A DNA stretch of 64,000 bases from contig NC_058191.1 in assembly GCF_907165205.1 (NCBI RefSeq), positions 27,732,064 to 27,796,063 of the forward strand, written 5' to 3'. A program made the translations under genes and the position numbers. The notes beneath the pieces are model-generated. The model was not told where the DNA came from and did not search any database. It worked only from the letters and a program-made list of their open reading frames with translations. The stretch is from Coccinella septempunctata. Its lineage: Eukaryota; Arthropoda; Insecta; Coleoptera; Coccinellidae. Positions 1 to 9,938 of the stretch are shown here, in pieces (positions within the stretch are counted from its first letter, which is position 1; the number at the start of each line of letters is the position of its first letter).

Positions 1-514
1 ACAAATAACCTTCAGAATAGCTAGCTAAATCTGTGACACTACACATCTGTGGATCTTTCAAACAGAGTTGTATTCAGCCAAAGTACCCAATTTTTCGAAT
101 TTCACAGATAGTTTTTGATTTTTGAACATCAAATTACTCGAAAACGACGCAATACGAGAAAATGTGAAGAATACTTTTATTTTATAAAACATTCCAATAT
201 TCATTAGAAAACGTTCAACTTAGTTTCAAAAGTTGTGTTTTTGTTAATTGTATGGTACGTAATGGTCATAATGAGAAAACTGAAAGGCGTGGGTGATATC
301 TTGTGTTCGAAAAAGATTAATCAAATACATGACAAACTATGTATATTCCGAAATTCATTTCATTCGATGAAATCGTCTGTGAGATAGTTTTTTAACAGCC
401 TGTATATTTTAAGCCGAGCGGATTCGGAAGAAATGGTAAAGCGAAAAAGAGTTTCTTTTGACCACAAGAATCTACTGTTGAAATATTTGTAGGAGTCAAA
501 GGTGAGCCCTAGAT
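1..514 (-). repeat. Family A foldback element, copy A1 (cut by window edge)
   Basis: Matches the reverse complement of the fuller copies near 27.5 and 49.6 kb: the block with CACAGATCTG-like text, then the TACCATACAATT/ACGTACCAT block, the GATATCACCCACG block read in reverse, and finally the outer arm ending in GAATCTACTGTTGAAATATT near 500. The outermost bases are worn. The left end lies outside the window. It carries no reading frame of note; the short minus-strand ORFs in it are chance. Boundaries are approximate. Confidence 0.75.
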
Positions 515-2024
515 TGATTTCGTATACAGAACGCTCGACAGAACGCAACTGCGGAATAGTTTTTGAAAAAACGACATTTCAACAAGCGAGATCTTTTTTT
601 GAATTTTATTGAGAGCGCTCAATGGCTCATCTAAATGGTGCTTCCATTCATTTTGGGAGACCCCATATGAAGAATGCATGGTCATCAGAATTATTGCTGA
701 AGTCGATTGAAGCTTCATACTTTCATACATCTATTAAATGTTTAATTTTTGGGTCATGGTGAATAAAATATTTTTGATATCGAATATACGGATATTACGA
801 GATAAAACATTAGCATCAACGCGAACGTACATGTTTTGTCATTAAAATTGTGAATATTTGGAAAACATGATAAATTCCCCTAATTTAATTGCGTGAACAT
901 TCTTATATCACTACTAGTAACATAAACCACTTCTTTTGGAAAACATGTATCAATTGACCCCATTTTCTCCTTGGTCTAGTGAGAGAAATGCTTTTCATAG
1001 ATAATCTCTTTTCGAGAAGGAATCCCCTCGAAATTAAAAACAATTACTCAAAATCTCATTGGCAAAAATTGAAACTTAATAAATACTCCTAATTCCACTT
1101 CATACAAAAATATTCTAACCTTATACTGAGGGGAAACAGCAATAATAATAATTAATCCTTGATTTAATTTTCGATGTAGTTTTTAACACGAAAACTCACA
1201 AAACACTGCGTCCTCATTTTCAAGATTGAAGGAGAAACGAAAACGAGTGAACGTAAGGCGCCTTGTACTTCTGACGTAGCAGCACAGCACTAGGAAACTT
1301 TCACTAGCTCATGTCTGCAAGAAACCTTGCAATAAACTGTACATAATCTCGACTTGGACCGACCTCACAGCGCTATTCAGGTGAGAGAATACTATTGATG
1401 TAACCTTCATTTCAATCCAGCACCATTTGCTAGCGTCATCGCCAGGTACATTATTGGTTGATCCGGAACTTGAGAACTGGAACTGAAAAATGGGACCGTA
1501 ATGTTGGCTGCTCGAATAAAATCGTACGGTATTTCTAGTTTACGGTGGGGCTACACGAGCGTGGTAAAAATAGCTAGATGCCGTAGAGGAACTAATTTTT
1601 GTGGCCGATTCCAAACTCTTGTGCATCCGACAGTTTGCTGACTAGACAATTTCCGGTAATTAAAAAAAAAACGTGAAAAAAATATTTTTAAATACATATT
1701 ATAAAGTGGTTTTTTATATGCAATATGTTAAAATTCGCCACGAGTTGTTAAAGGTCATTAAGTTTTCACGGAATAAGCGGATGTTAATATGTGTAAAAAT
1801 TAACACCTGTTACAAATGAGCGTGTATGAAGTTGGGCAAAATAATATCTCACCTATAGGTAGTGAACCTTTAACATTTAATTCATAGTAAATTTTAACAT
1901 AGAGAAGTGGTAATTCTGTATTTTTTATAGTCAAAATTCACCATGAGTATGAGAGGTGGTTGAATACTCAAAACCATGAGTAAAAAAATAAAGACATTTT
2001 GTATTTATAAATACATATAATATA
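515..2024. other. Unassigned stretch, no gene seen
   Basis: AT-rich sequence without a convincing reading frame. A local rise in GC at about 1200-1640 contains CAG followed by GTGAGA (around 1378-1386), which looks like a splice donor, but no coding frame leads into it. The remainder (1660-2020) is low-complexity A/T-rich DNA. Confidence 0.4.
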
Positions 2025-2547
2025 CAGGGTGAGTCTATGACTCGTACAAATATTTTAAAGGTAGATTCTTGATGTCAAAAGAAACACTTTTTTCCCTTAC
2101 CATCTTTTCCGAATAAACTCTGTTTAAAAGATACAGGCTTTGAAAAAATCATAAAAAAAAATTTATTTTCAGTTCTATCTCACGAACGGTTTTTCGAATG
2201 AAATAAATTTCGGAATATAGTTTTTCATTTATTCGATGAATTTTTTTCGAACACAAGATATCACCCACGTCTTCCAGTTTTTTCAGTAGGTCCATTACGT
2301 ACCATAAAAACAACAAAAAATTCGAAGAACCCAACTCTTGAAACTAAGTTGGACGCTATCTAATAAATATTTTAACGTTTTGTAAAATAAAAGTATTCCT
2401 CATATTTTTTTATCCAGCTCCTTATGAAAATTTAAAATGGCCATATCTTTTTATGGGGGCCGAATCGGAAAAATATAGAAAAAAGTTTTTTTTTTGACCT
2501 CAAGAATCTACTGTTAAAATACTTGTACAAGTCAAAGACTCACCCTT
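2025..2547 (+). repeat. Family A foldback element, copy A2
   Basis: Starts CAGGGTGAGTCTATGACTCG after TA and ends GACTCACCCT followed by TA. The outer arms (about 100-130 bp) are inverted repeats of each other, containing GTAGATTCTTGA and its complement. This copy has lost about 170 bp of the centre compared with copies A4 and A7: the ATGCGCCG to AGCTCATTATG part is missing. There is no coding capacity. The TA flanks and TIR start fit a non-autonomous mariner/Tc1-type element; that assignment is an inference. Confidence 0.85.
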
Positions 2548-3606
2548 TATAATATCCTCTTATTTTTTCATTCAATGTTCACAGAATAACCAGATAATTT
2601 AAACTTTGCGAAAATCAACACTCATTAAAAATTAACATACAGCCTACAGAATAACCGCTTTCTGTAAGTAAAAAGTAACGAATAATATTCTTCGGTATTT
2701 ACTATTTTGTAGAAAAATGCAGGTCAATGTAAAGTTTGAACTAAGCAATTATTTTCATGTATGATTGAGAAGTTTGCCATTCATCTTGTACGACGGGTAG
2801 AGGGGAGTTGAATCTAATAAATTTCTTATGTCAAAAATGGATAGGCTCTTTGTTGCGGAGCATGCTTCGGTCATTGATGGGGCCCTTCACAGAGGGCGCC
2901 AGTTGGACGGTTCGTACGAAGTAGTATGGAACATAACTTTCTAAGGTTAGATTTATTAATCAAAATTTCAAGAGAACTTAAATATCATTCAATACCAAAC
3001 CTAAAAGGTTATCTTCATAGAACTCGATAGTTCTACTGTTTTCAGAATATTTTGATTTGAAAATTATGAAGTGATAATCGAATGCTATTACTTAGTACCT
3101 ATGCATTATGGAATGAGAAATTTTTTTTCGAGTAAATGAGACCCCATCGATAAAACGAATACATATAAAAAAATTGGGATTGAGGGCTTTCCTTTTCTGT
3201 AATAATTTATTTTTCCGCAAGGCCTTCATCTTGAATACCTACGGATGGCGTTATGAAAATGTTTACTTAACAATTATTTTCCATCCTAGAGAAGGGGTTA
3301 CCATTTTTGGAAACACCCTGTACATAAACGAGTCAAAATTCAAATTGTGACCAACATTTTCATCTCTACAGATAATAATGAGAAAAGAATTTATAAAAAG
3401 CCCCAATAATGACCTTATAATTCTGGCATAGAAGGTTAGGGTTTCAGCCGATCCGAATTGGTAAAAATGGTGAAAGGAAAAAGTAAAATGAAATTCACAA
3501 GTCAAACTCAGTAGTAGTATACGCGAATAATTAATTTGAAATAAAAATTTATTTGTTCCACCATTGTTCTACAAAACGGTAAATACTACAGATATGAATT
3601 TAATAC
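2548..3606. other. Unassigned stretch with one orphan TIR-like end
   Basis: No gene seen. A sequence TTGGAAACACCCTGTA at about 3309-3324 looks like the outer end of a CAGGGTGTTTCC-type inverted-repeat element on the minus strand, but I could not find its partner end. A 38-codon frame at 2828-2944 is not recognisable. Confidence 0.35.
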
Positions 3607-3819
3607 GTTATAAGAATAGGTCACGGACGTTGCAATAGTATGCTTTTCAGGTGGAATTCATATGAAAGCCCTACTTTTGAATGTGAGGAACCAGAAGAAA
3701 CCATCAATAATCTGGTTGATCATTGTCCGATTTATAAATTTCAGGATGGTTTTAGGGCTATATACCTACATGCAGTTTCCGAATCTTTTTTGAATTGGGT
3801 TGTCAATTTTAGGTCAATC
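3607..3819 (+). pseudogene. Non-LTR retrotransposon ORF2, C-terminal remnant
   Basis: The plus-strand frame reads IRIGHGRCNSM, then FECEEPEETIN, DHCPIYKFQDGF and SFLNWVVNF. This order is typical of the end of many arthropod non-LTR (LINE) ORF2 proteins: a (T)GHGRC-like stretch, a Cys-x-Cys...His...Cys zinc knuckle, then a short tail ending in LNW. The frame is open upstream of the Met at 3640, so that Met is not a true start. Nothing of the endonuclease or reverse transcriptase is visible upstream. It is therefore a 5'-truncated dead fragment. The frame continues to 3978 but the part after about 3819 does not look like the family. The clade (Jockey/I/RTE-like) cannot be fixed from this piece. 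Confidence 0.6.
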
Positions 3820-4956
3820 TTACATATTGAATCTAATTTTATTATTTTACCTTTTTCTGCTTTTGTTTTCTCTCTATTTCAGATAAAAGTTTCTGGTATC
3901 TTGGAGAAGACTTTCTGGGCTTTCCTTTGTGTCGAAGAAAGGATCAATCCTTGCAGTGCGAGATGCCCTTCAATATAAAATATTTCAGCTTATTTCGTGA
4001 ACAATTTCATTTCTTACAATCCACTACACTCACGAGGAGAAAGGGTTTTTTTTACTGAGTTTTTTCCTAAGCTCTTGTATCATACACCAAATTGTATGGT
4101 ACTCCGTTTACGCTAACCTCTGCTAAAACTGTATCTCATACACATGCTATAATTATTGTTTGCTGTTAAAGATCGTAATTCTTTGTATCAAAAGAATATA
4201 TAATACGTAATTACTTTTTACTGACTCTGTATTTTGCATAAGTATATATGGACTTTGATATTTCACCTTTTTTTTTCGCCAACTATCGTGAGCGATAGAA
4301 ATTTTTAGTGGTGGACCCTACAGCTGCCAAAGTGATTATTTCAGGAGAATAAAGCAATAAAATCAGCTCATTCAGCCAAGGATTAAGTCCAACACCACGT
4401 GTGTGAAATTAATGTAAAATATATTTCACATTATATTCCCATAAAATTGGAATGAGAAGTTCATTCCACTTCCAACTAAATAAGCACAAAAAAAATTTTA
4501 GTATTTCGAAATGCAGGTTTGATATTGAATGGTGCGATTTTCCCAGGTCCGCGTGCTCGTCAATCTCGGATAACTCAAGGTTTGCGCGAGATGACTGTTG
4601 CATCCTCGGATCCGTGATCTCAGAATTCGTCTAATTCTACGTGATACGAATCGAATCCGGCCTCCGATTGCCGACACAGAAAATGCATAAATTCTGTTCG
4701 AGAGATCATCTCGACCTTCGATTTCCCGTTCCACTTGGAAACAATCGTCTCGGAGTCTGCTAAACTCGCTGCGTTTTATAGAGATCATGTAGTAGTAATC
4801 GCATCTCGAGTGGGATGGAGATGGTGGGTAATCACCTGGAGCCTTGGCACAATCCCGGGAAGGTCATGGTGTTTATTCATGATACAAGACGTCGGATGAT
4901 CCTGATGATAACTGAAGGGCGATGATTAGAGATTATAATTAGTATACAGGGAGTTA
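3820..4956. other. Unassigned stretch, no gene seen
   Basis: AT-rich until about 4500. From 4500 to 4870 there is a higher-GC island with overlapping open frames on both strands (60-96 codons), none recognisable. I would not call a gene here. Confidence 0.4.
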
Positions 4957-5110
4957 AATCATCATCATCATTGCTGTATCCCGTTACCGAGATTAAACCT
5001 TCAAAAAGATTGAAAAAAAAAAGAAAAAAATCGGTGTTATAAAATCCTAGTTTCTTAGGGCTACTTGCGACTGTGTGCCCTCCTGTGACTGAAGAGACCC
5101 AGCCGTGATC
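4957..5110 (-). repeat. Second, truncated non-LTR 3' end joined to the first
   Basis: On the minus strand this piece begins inside the C-terminal zinc-finger codons (GGTCTCTTCAGTCACAGG), passes the stop, runs through a T/C-rich 3' UTR, and ends GGGATACAGCAATGATGATG. It repeats the last part of the element at 5111-6550 and follows directly behind that element's (TGA)n tail. It is about 154 bp long and carries its own (TGA)n tail. It is either a severely 5'-truncated second insertion or a template-switch product. Confidence 0.7.
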
Positions 5111-5111
5111 T

Positions 5112-5135
5112 ATCATCATCATCATCATCATCATT
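5112..5135 (-). repeat. (TGA)n 3' tail microsatellite of the LINE
   Basis: About eight ATC units on the plus strand (TGA on the LINE strand) follow GGGATACAGCAA. The shorter tail at about 4958-4971 follows the same GGGATACAGCAA text, so the microsatellite is part of the element's 3' end, not a chance repeat. Confidence 0.8.
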
Positions 5136-5250
5136 GCTGTATCCCGTAGCCGGGAATGAATCTACAAAAAGACGAAAAAAGGGAAAAAACAAAAAGAAAA
5201 GAAAGAGAAAGAAAAAAAAAGGTGCGAACAGACTTATAAATTTTTCAGGG

Positions 5251-5332
5251 CTAATTGCGACTGTGTGCTCTCCTGTGACTGTAGAGACCCAACCGTGACC
5301 TACATATCCTACCACACTCCGGGCATGGATAG
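5251..5332 (-). other. C2H2-like zinc-finger codons at the LINE C-terminus
   Basis: On the minus strand the codons give CPECGRIC then RSRLGLYSH and RRAHSRN followed by TAG. The Cys-x2-Cys ... His-x3-His spacing is that of a C2H2 finger, expected as a nucleic-acid contact at the end of ORF2 in this LINE type. It fixes the true 3' end of the ORF, which broken frames would otherwise hide. Confidence 0.7.
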
Positions 5333-6550
5333 TCACCAACCAGATCTGTCCGCCGCTGTATCCTTCTCGATTCTCCATTATAACTGTGTACCAAAGACAT
5401 CCACTGTGAACTTTCTAACGCTAGTTATTCCCAGTTATGATTGGCATTAACTGATTTTAGGGATTGATGTAGTGTATCCTTAAACCGCTTGTACTGGCCT
5501 CCTGGTTTCCGGGCTCCCTCAGTGAATTCGCCATATAGAGCTATTTTGGGGAGTCTTGTGTCTTGCATCCTCAGAATGTGGCCGCTCCATCTGAGTCGGG
5601 CCCTCGTTACTTGAGTCTCAATTGTTGTACAACTCGCGCGTTGCAAGACTTCTGCGTTTGAAACTTTGTGGAACCATCTGATGTGCATTATTTGTCTTAG
5701 ATGACTTTGTTGCGTTTGTTCAAGCTGTTTAATATGTCACCTGTAGGGCGTCCTGCTTTCGCTTGCGTAAAGAAGCGTTGGGAGGACTACTGCTCTGTAA
5801 ACAGCTGTCTTGGTCTTCAGATTGAGGTCCTGATTTTGAATTACTCTGACCTTTAGCTTCCAGAATGCATGTGATGCCGAATTGATACGGTTGTGTATTT
5901 CCGTGTCTAGGTTAGCCCTAGTATTTATGAAGCTTCCCAAGTATTTGAACTGCTCGACTTGTTCTAGAATTTCATTCTCCAGGCTGATATCTGTTTCAAG
6001 GCTTTCTGACGGATTCACCACGATTTTGGTTTTGTCGATATTGAGTATAAGGACTAAAGCTTCGTATATATGTTTAAAAATGTCCTACATTATCTGTAGA
6101 TCCTCTGATCTCCTAGCGATAAGTGCGCAGTCGTCTGCATATTGAAGTAATAAACTTTGTACGGGTTTTTGCTCTGAGGCGCTTCAGGTTAAATAGGCCT
6201 CCATCAAATCTGAATCTTATTCCAACACCTCTTATAGGCATACTCATGTCAGCAATTATCGAGACAGCTATGGCGAAAATATTGAACAGTAAAGGCGCTA
6301 ACACGCATCCTTGCTTTATTCCAGAATTTGTTAGTAAATGGTCGGTTGTAAATCCATTATGCTGTATTCTAGCGGTGTTGTTGGTATGGAGACTCTTGCA
6401 CACTGCTAAGAATTTTTCTGGTACTCCAAGGCGTTCATGATTCATGATTTTCCATAGCACTCTCCGATTCACCGAGTCGAAGGCCTTACTTAAATCGATG
6501 TAGGCTGTATAGATCCTTAATTGTTGTTCAAGGGCCTTCTCTTGCAGCTG

Positions 6551-7779
6551 TAAAAATTAGGTCCACCGTACCTCTATTTAACCGTTAAAACCACCACAAC
6601 TGCATGCAAAATGCAAATTTGCACATGAAAACTGCATTTTCTGTAAGCTTGGAGTGTTTGTCAAAAAAACCTACTCTTGTTCCGATGTTCAAAGCCCAAA
6701 CGTTTCCAAAAAAATTGTCGGAAAGAATAAAAAACTTGATGGATGATTATTTGGTTAGTTTCCATCATTTCTTTAGTTTATTCTTGAAAATATAATTCCA
6801 GGAACTTCAATAGGTACGCAGGAATGAAAATGCAAGGAGAGGTGTCGAAACAATGGAAAAAACGAACCACAGAGATGATGAAAACAACCCAAATAATTGA
6901 ATGGGCATTACATAGTCGAGAGTATACACAGGCTCGAATACTTCAGCAAGTACTCAATCTCCATCGTCAAGGATTTCACAGAGTACGCTACAAGTAGGCG
7001 AATAACCTAATGTTTTTGGTTAGGAGAATGGGAGACTTCTGGACCCGACTTTCACATATCGAAAATTTGATATCTTGCTCTTTCAATTTTATTGACGAAA
7101 ACGTGAGAAAACTTTCCACAATTGTGTGTTTCCCATTCTATTTCTTCAATTTATTCCGAAGCACGCCAGGTTTTCCCATCAAATCTCAGAATTATCGAAC
7201 TGGAAGTGATATTCCAGGAAGATTAATGCGATGAAAACGATTTTCAATATCTATTATTTGTTACATCATCAGCACCAAATACAGGCAACCAATTGACAAT
7301 GGAACGCAGCCTATTCAGTTGAAACATTCAATTTATTCCATGAATGAACCGTCTAATCAAGATTCCGTTCTATTCACCTACAACTAACAGCCAGTGGACT
7401 TCGAGGTCGAGATATCAAACAGAGAACATTCATCCACGACAGTGTAAGGACGATTTCATAATGGAACAGAATGGAGTGTGAAAAATCGTATGAAATCGAA
7501 TACCGTCGAACTTCCTAATTGAAAACTTGACTACATAATATGACTGTTTAGACTGAGAAGCAAAATAAAATGCTTACTGGGAAAACTGAAATCTTATCGA
7601 CAAAAAATGTGTAACAATTTCATCGAGATTTTCATTCAATTCATTATCGATAAATAAATATATTTGACAAAATTCAATGAAACATTCAAAAACTCGACTG
7701 GAAATTGATCACTATTGGGATAATTTTGCATGATTTTCATACAATGGATTTAAAATTGCAATAATTTTCTTTAAGAAGT
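6551..7779. other. Unassigned stretch, no gene seen
   Basis: AT-rich single-copy-looking DNA. Short frames (about 57-74 codons at 6826-6999, 6604-6795 and 7010-7234) show no recognisable motif, codon pattern or splice context. Confidence 0.4.
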
Positions 7780-7882
7780 TGACTAATTGGATCCCAAAAA
7801 TTATATATACTTATATATTCTTCGTTATTCTAAGGGAATCGGCCTCTTTTAGTGAAGAAAACTCTTTATTCTCTTGCCGAGC

Positions 7883-7909
7883 TTTCGGAATATTTTATTC
7901 CATCCTCAG
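7883..7909 (-). ncRNA. Hammerhead-ribozyme-like core of the Penelope-like element
   Basis: On the minus strand the text is CTGAGGA, then T, then a perfect 6-bp hairpin GGAATA-AAA-TATTCC, then GAAA. CTGANGA - stem II - GAAA is the conserved core of hammerhead ribozymes, and Penelope-like elements are known to carry short hammerheads in their terminal repeats. It lies about 350 bp downstream of the endonuclease stop on the same strand. Stem III, stem I and the cleavage site were not established, so self-cleavage is an inference. Confidence 0.5.
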
Positions 7910-8263
7910 GGCTACTACAAGGTTTTTCAGTCAATACAATGATAAGATTAAATCAGACAACACAAACTTACAGAATTTGAATCTCTATAACTATTGTAAA
8001 TGATATTTTTGATATAATTCTCCAAAACAGTGTTAACCAGCATGCAGTGTCTATTTAATTGCGTATTAATTTTTTAACCAGCTATGACGTTTGTAAGTGA
8101 CAATGACAATTTCAGCTTTTCGGTCTTGGTCTTATAAATTTTCAACCAGTCTGATATTTTGCTCTTTTTTCATCGTTCAACAATGTTAGCAATCTCAAAA
8201 ACATACAAAAACAAAACAAAAAAAAACGAGAAATTACAGAAATAATATAATCTTCCTTTTCTT

Positions 8264-9295
8264 CTATTCATCTCTAGGTCCTTCATAATATGGTTCTCTA
8301 TTTGGGCAGGTAAGTAGGTATGTATAAATGTTACTTAAATTATGGGTATCTGACTTTTTGTTAACTACTTCAGTTTCTTTGTTGATGTGAATCATCTCCA
8401 GTACTAGTCTTTTGTTGTAATTTGTATGCTTGTCCAGAATTTCAACTTGGTCGAAATCAAACTCATGTTTTCTCTCAATGGAGTGTTTTGCCAAAGCACA
8501 TCTTTGATTTTCTTTCCTAATGTCGCTTTTATGTAAAGATATCCTATTTTTTAACCATTGCGTTGTCTGTCCCACATATTTTCCTTCACAGTCTTTACAT
8601 TCCACCTTATAAATTACACTGGATTGTACCATTTTTGGTGTTTGATCTTTCAACTTGCTGTATAGGTTCTTTACGGATTTTAAATTATATTGGGCTATCT
8701 TTAGGTTCTCTTCTTTAAAGCAGTTTATGATTTTATTGTTAAGGTTTTTAACGTTTGCTATACTGCCAAACTTCACTTCATCTGTTGGTGCTCTTTCTTG
8801 GTTTATTTCTGGTGGAGGAGTTGTATCAACGCTGTTGTCATGATGTGTTGAGTATAATATTTTTGATATTAATCTTGAGGGGTAAGAATTTTCTTCCAAG
8901 ATCTTTTTTAATTCTTTCTTAGAATTTTCAATATATGTTGGGTGACAAATTCTTTCTATTCTTCTATTCATTTCTTTTATACTATTCAGCTTCATCTCCA
9001 TTGGATGGTCTGAATGGTAATTTATAAGTTTGTTTGAAGCTGTTGGTTTTTTGTACCAATTTAATTTTATTCTATTCTCTACTCTATGTACTCTAGTGTC
9101 TAAGAATGCGACCGATCCATTTTCATCCTCCCTCTCAATTGTGAACTTTAAGTTTGGGTCGTAGCTATTGAAAATCTCCACTACATTCTCAACCTCCGAT
9201 CCTGGTAGTGCCATAAAGAGATCATCCACAAATTTCTTCAAGATTGCTAATCTATAACTGGGCTTTCCGGTGACTGTGTTCAATAAATCGTCCAT
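8264..9295 (-). CDS. Penelope-like element polyprotein fragment: RT end plus GIY-YIG endonuclease
   Basis: A 343-codon frame with no internal stop. Residues 20-27 read KKFVDDLF, the catalytic VDD box of the reverse transcriptase palm. Residues 60-85 (SVAFLDTRV...LNWYKKPT) match the thumb region of Penelope-like RTs. The C-terminal third is a GIY-YIG nuclease: VIYKVEC (227-233) and KYVGQT (239-244), Arg251, and Glu300 in the LVLEMIHI helix as the expected metal-binding Glu. Cys233/Cys236 with His271/His277 form the CCHH pattern seen in Penelope endonucleases. Most of the RT fingers/palm is missing upstream, so Met1 is an internal residue and not a real start. The protein could not reverse transcribe alone, although the endonuclease domain looks complete. 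The open frame over >1 kb suggests a fairly recent insertion. Confidence 0.9.
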   Translation of the reverse strand: MDDLLNTVTGKPSYRLAILKKFVDDLFMALPGSEVENVVEIFNSYDPNLKFTIEREDENGSVAFLDTRVHRVENRIKLNWYKKPTASNKLINYHSDHPMEMKLNSIKEMNRRIERICHPTYIENSKKELKKILEENSYPSRLISKILYSTHHDNSVDTTPPPEINQERAPTDEVKFGSIANVKNLNNKIINCFKEENLKIAQYNLKSVKNLYSKLKDQTPKMVQSSVIYKVECKDCEGKYVGQTTQWLKNRISLHKSDIRKENQRCALAKHSIERKHEFDFDQVEILDKHTNYNKRLVLEMIHINKETEVVNKKSDTHNLSNIYTYLLTCPNREPYYEGPRDE

Positions 9296-9347
9296 ATACT
9301 TATATATATTATACTCTGTGTTGTCTTCGTCTTGATTTAGCCATTTT

Positions 9348-9391
9348 AAATTTTCATAATGAGCTGTGCCACCCCTGGAAACCTGACACTA
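9348..9391 (-). repeat. Family A fragment A8 beside the Penelope junction
   Basis: AGCCATTTTAAATTTTCATA followed by ATGAGCTGTGCCACC matches the reverse complement of the inner right part of family A (GGTGGCACAGCTCATTATG and on). Only about 45 bp are recognisable. Confidence 0.6.
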
Positions 9392-9641
9392 AAGTTCTTC
9401 CAAGCATTAGATATAATACACTATTGCAACCTATTATAACTTCTATATCAGCAAAATAAGCATCATAAACTCACTTTTCCGTTCCATTTGGTGAACGAAT
9501 TAGTATTTGTAATACAATAAATGAGTTACCGCAATTTCGTTGGCGATGAATATTGAATACTTTTCTCAATATATCTTTCATTTTCGCTAATAACAAATTC
9601 AGTTTGCAACTACCAATATAAGCTCTGATATTCATCTCCAA

Positions 9642-9938
9642 TCTATATTAATAAAAGAGGATATATGGTTTACTTCAAAATGCTTTATTGTTCAAACGAT
9701 CGCACCAAATTGGACAATTCTTTTTTTGTTGTGTTTATTATTGTTAGGGCAAGGTTTATATAACAAAATATTCCCAAAAAAAAATTGTACAGAACAGAAA
9801 AAAAGGCATTCCTTTTTCTTACGACCAATCGAGCAATCATAGAGTACTTATAGGTTTTCGACAATCACGATGAGTTAGTTATTATTATCTACCCTAGAAA
9901 TAATTTAAATGGCAAAACTAGGTTTGCCGGGTCAGCTA
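9642..9938 (+). mobile_element. Short non-autonomous Helitron-like element 1
   Basis: Begins TCTATATTAATAAAAGAGG after an A. Near its 3' end is GGCAAAACTAGGTTTGCC, a GGCAAAC-type stem and loop, followed by GGGTCAGCTAT. Helitrons start TC and end with a hairpin and CTRR. Here the last base is T rather than G, so the terminus is mutated. The same 3' hairpin and GGGTCAGCTA end occurs at 13431. No coding capacity. Confidence 0.65.

Larger units (their letters stand above)
5111..6550 (-). pseudogene. Non-LTR retrotransposon (LINE) reverse transcriptase, 5'-truncated and broken
   Basis: Reading the minus strand from 6550: a frame with YIDLSKAFDSVNR (RT motif A with its Asp), then GIKQGCVLAP (RT motif B region), then in a shifted frame LLQYADDCALIA (catalytic YADD box, about 6124-6150). 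After that come the thumb/connection region (FKYLGSFINT, VVLPTLLYASE), then RLRWSGHILRMQD and ALYGEFTEGARKPGGQ, and finally a C-terminal C2H2-like finger, CPECGRICRSRLGLYSH...H, ending at a stop at 5251. Breaks: a frameshift near 6165 and in-frame stops near 6090, 5735 and 5425. The endonuclease and first part of the RT are missing upstream of 6550. The 3' UTR is T/C-rich and ends in a (TGA)n tail at 5112-5135. The domain order fits the widespread animal endonuclease/RT LINEs with a terminal zinc finger; I do not assign a clade. It is not functional. Confidence 0.85.
7780..9297 (-). mobile_element. Penelope-like retroelement, 5'-truncated (approximate ends)
   Basis: Holds the RT-tail plus GIY-YIG reading frame at 8264-9295 and, downstream on the same strand, a hammerhead-like motif at 7883-7909. 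The 5' part of the RT is missing: the element begins at MDDLL, just before the catalytic VDD box. On the other side of the 5' junction, after about 50 unplaced bases, lies a fragment of the family A repeat. The 3' boundary near 7780 is a guess; I did not find a clear target-site duplication. Confidence 0.75.

Noticed and set aside
2828..2944. 38-codon frame starting MSKMDRLFVAEHASV
   Set aside because: Too short, no supporting context.
6826..6999. 57-codon Gln/Arg-rich frame
   Set aside because: No homology recognised and no regulatory context; chance opening is likely.
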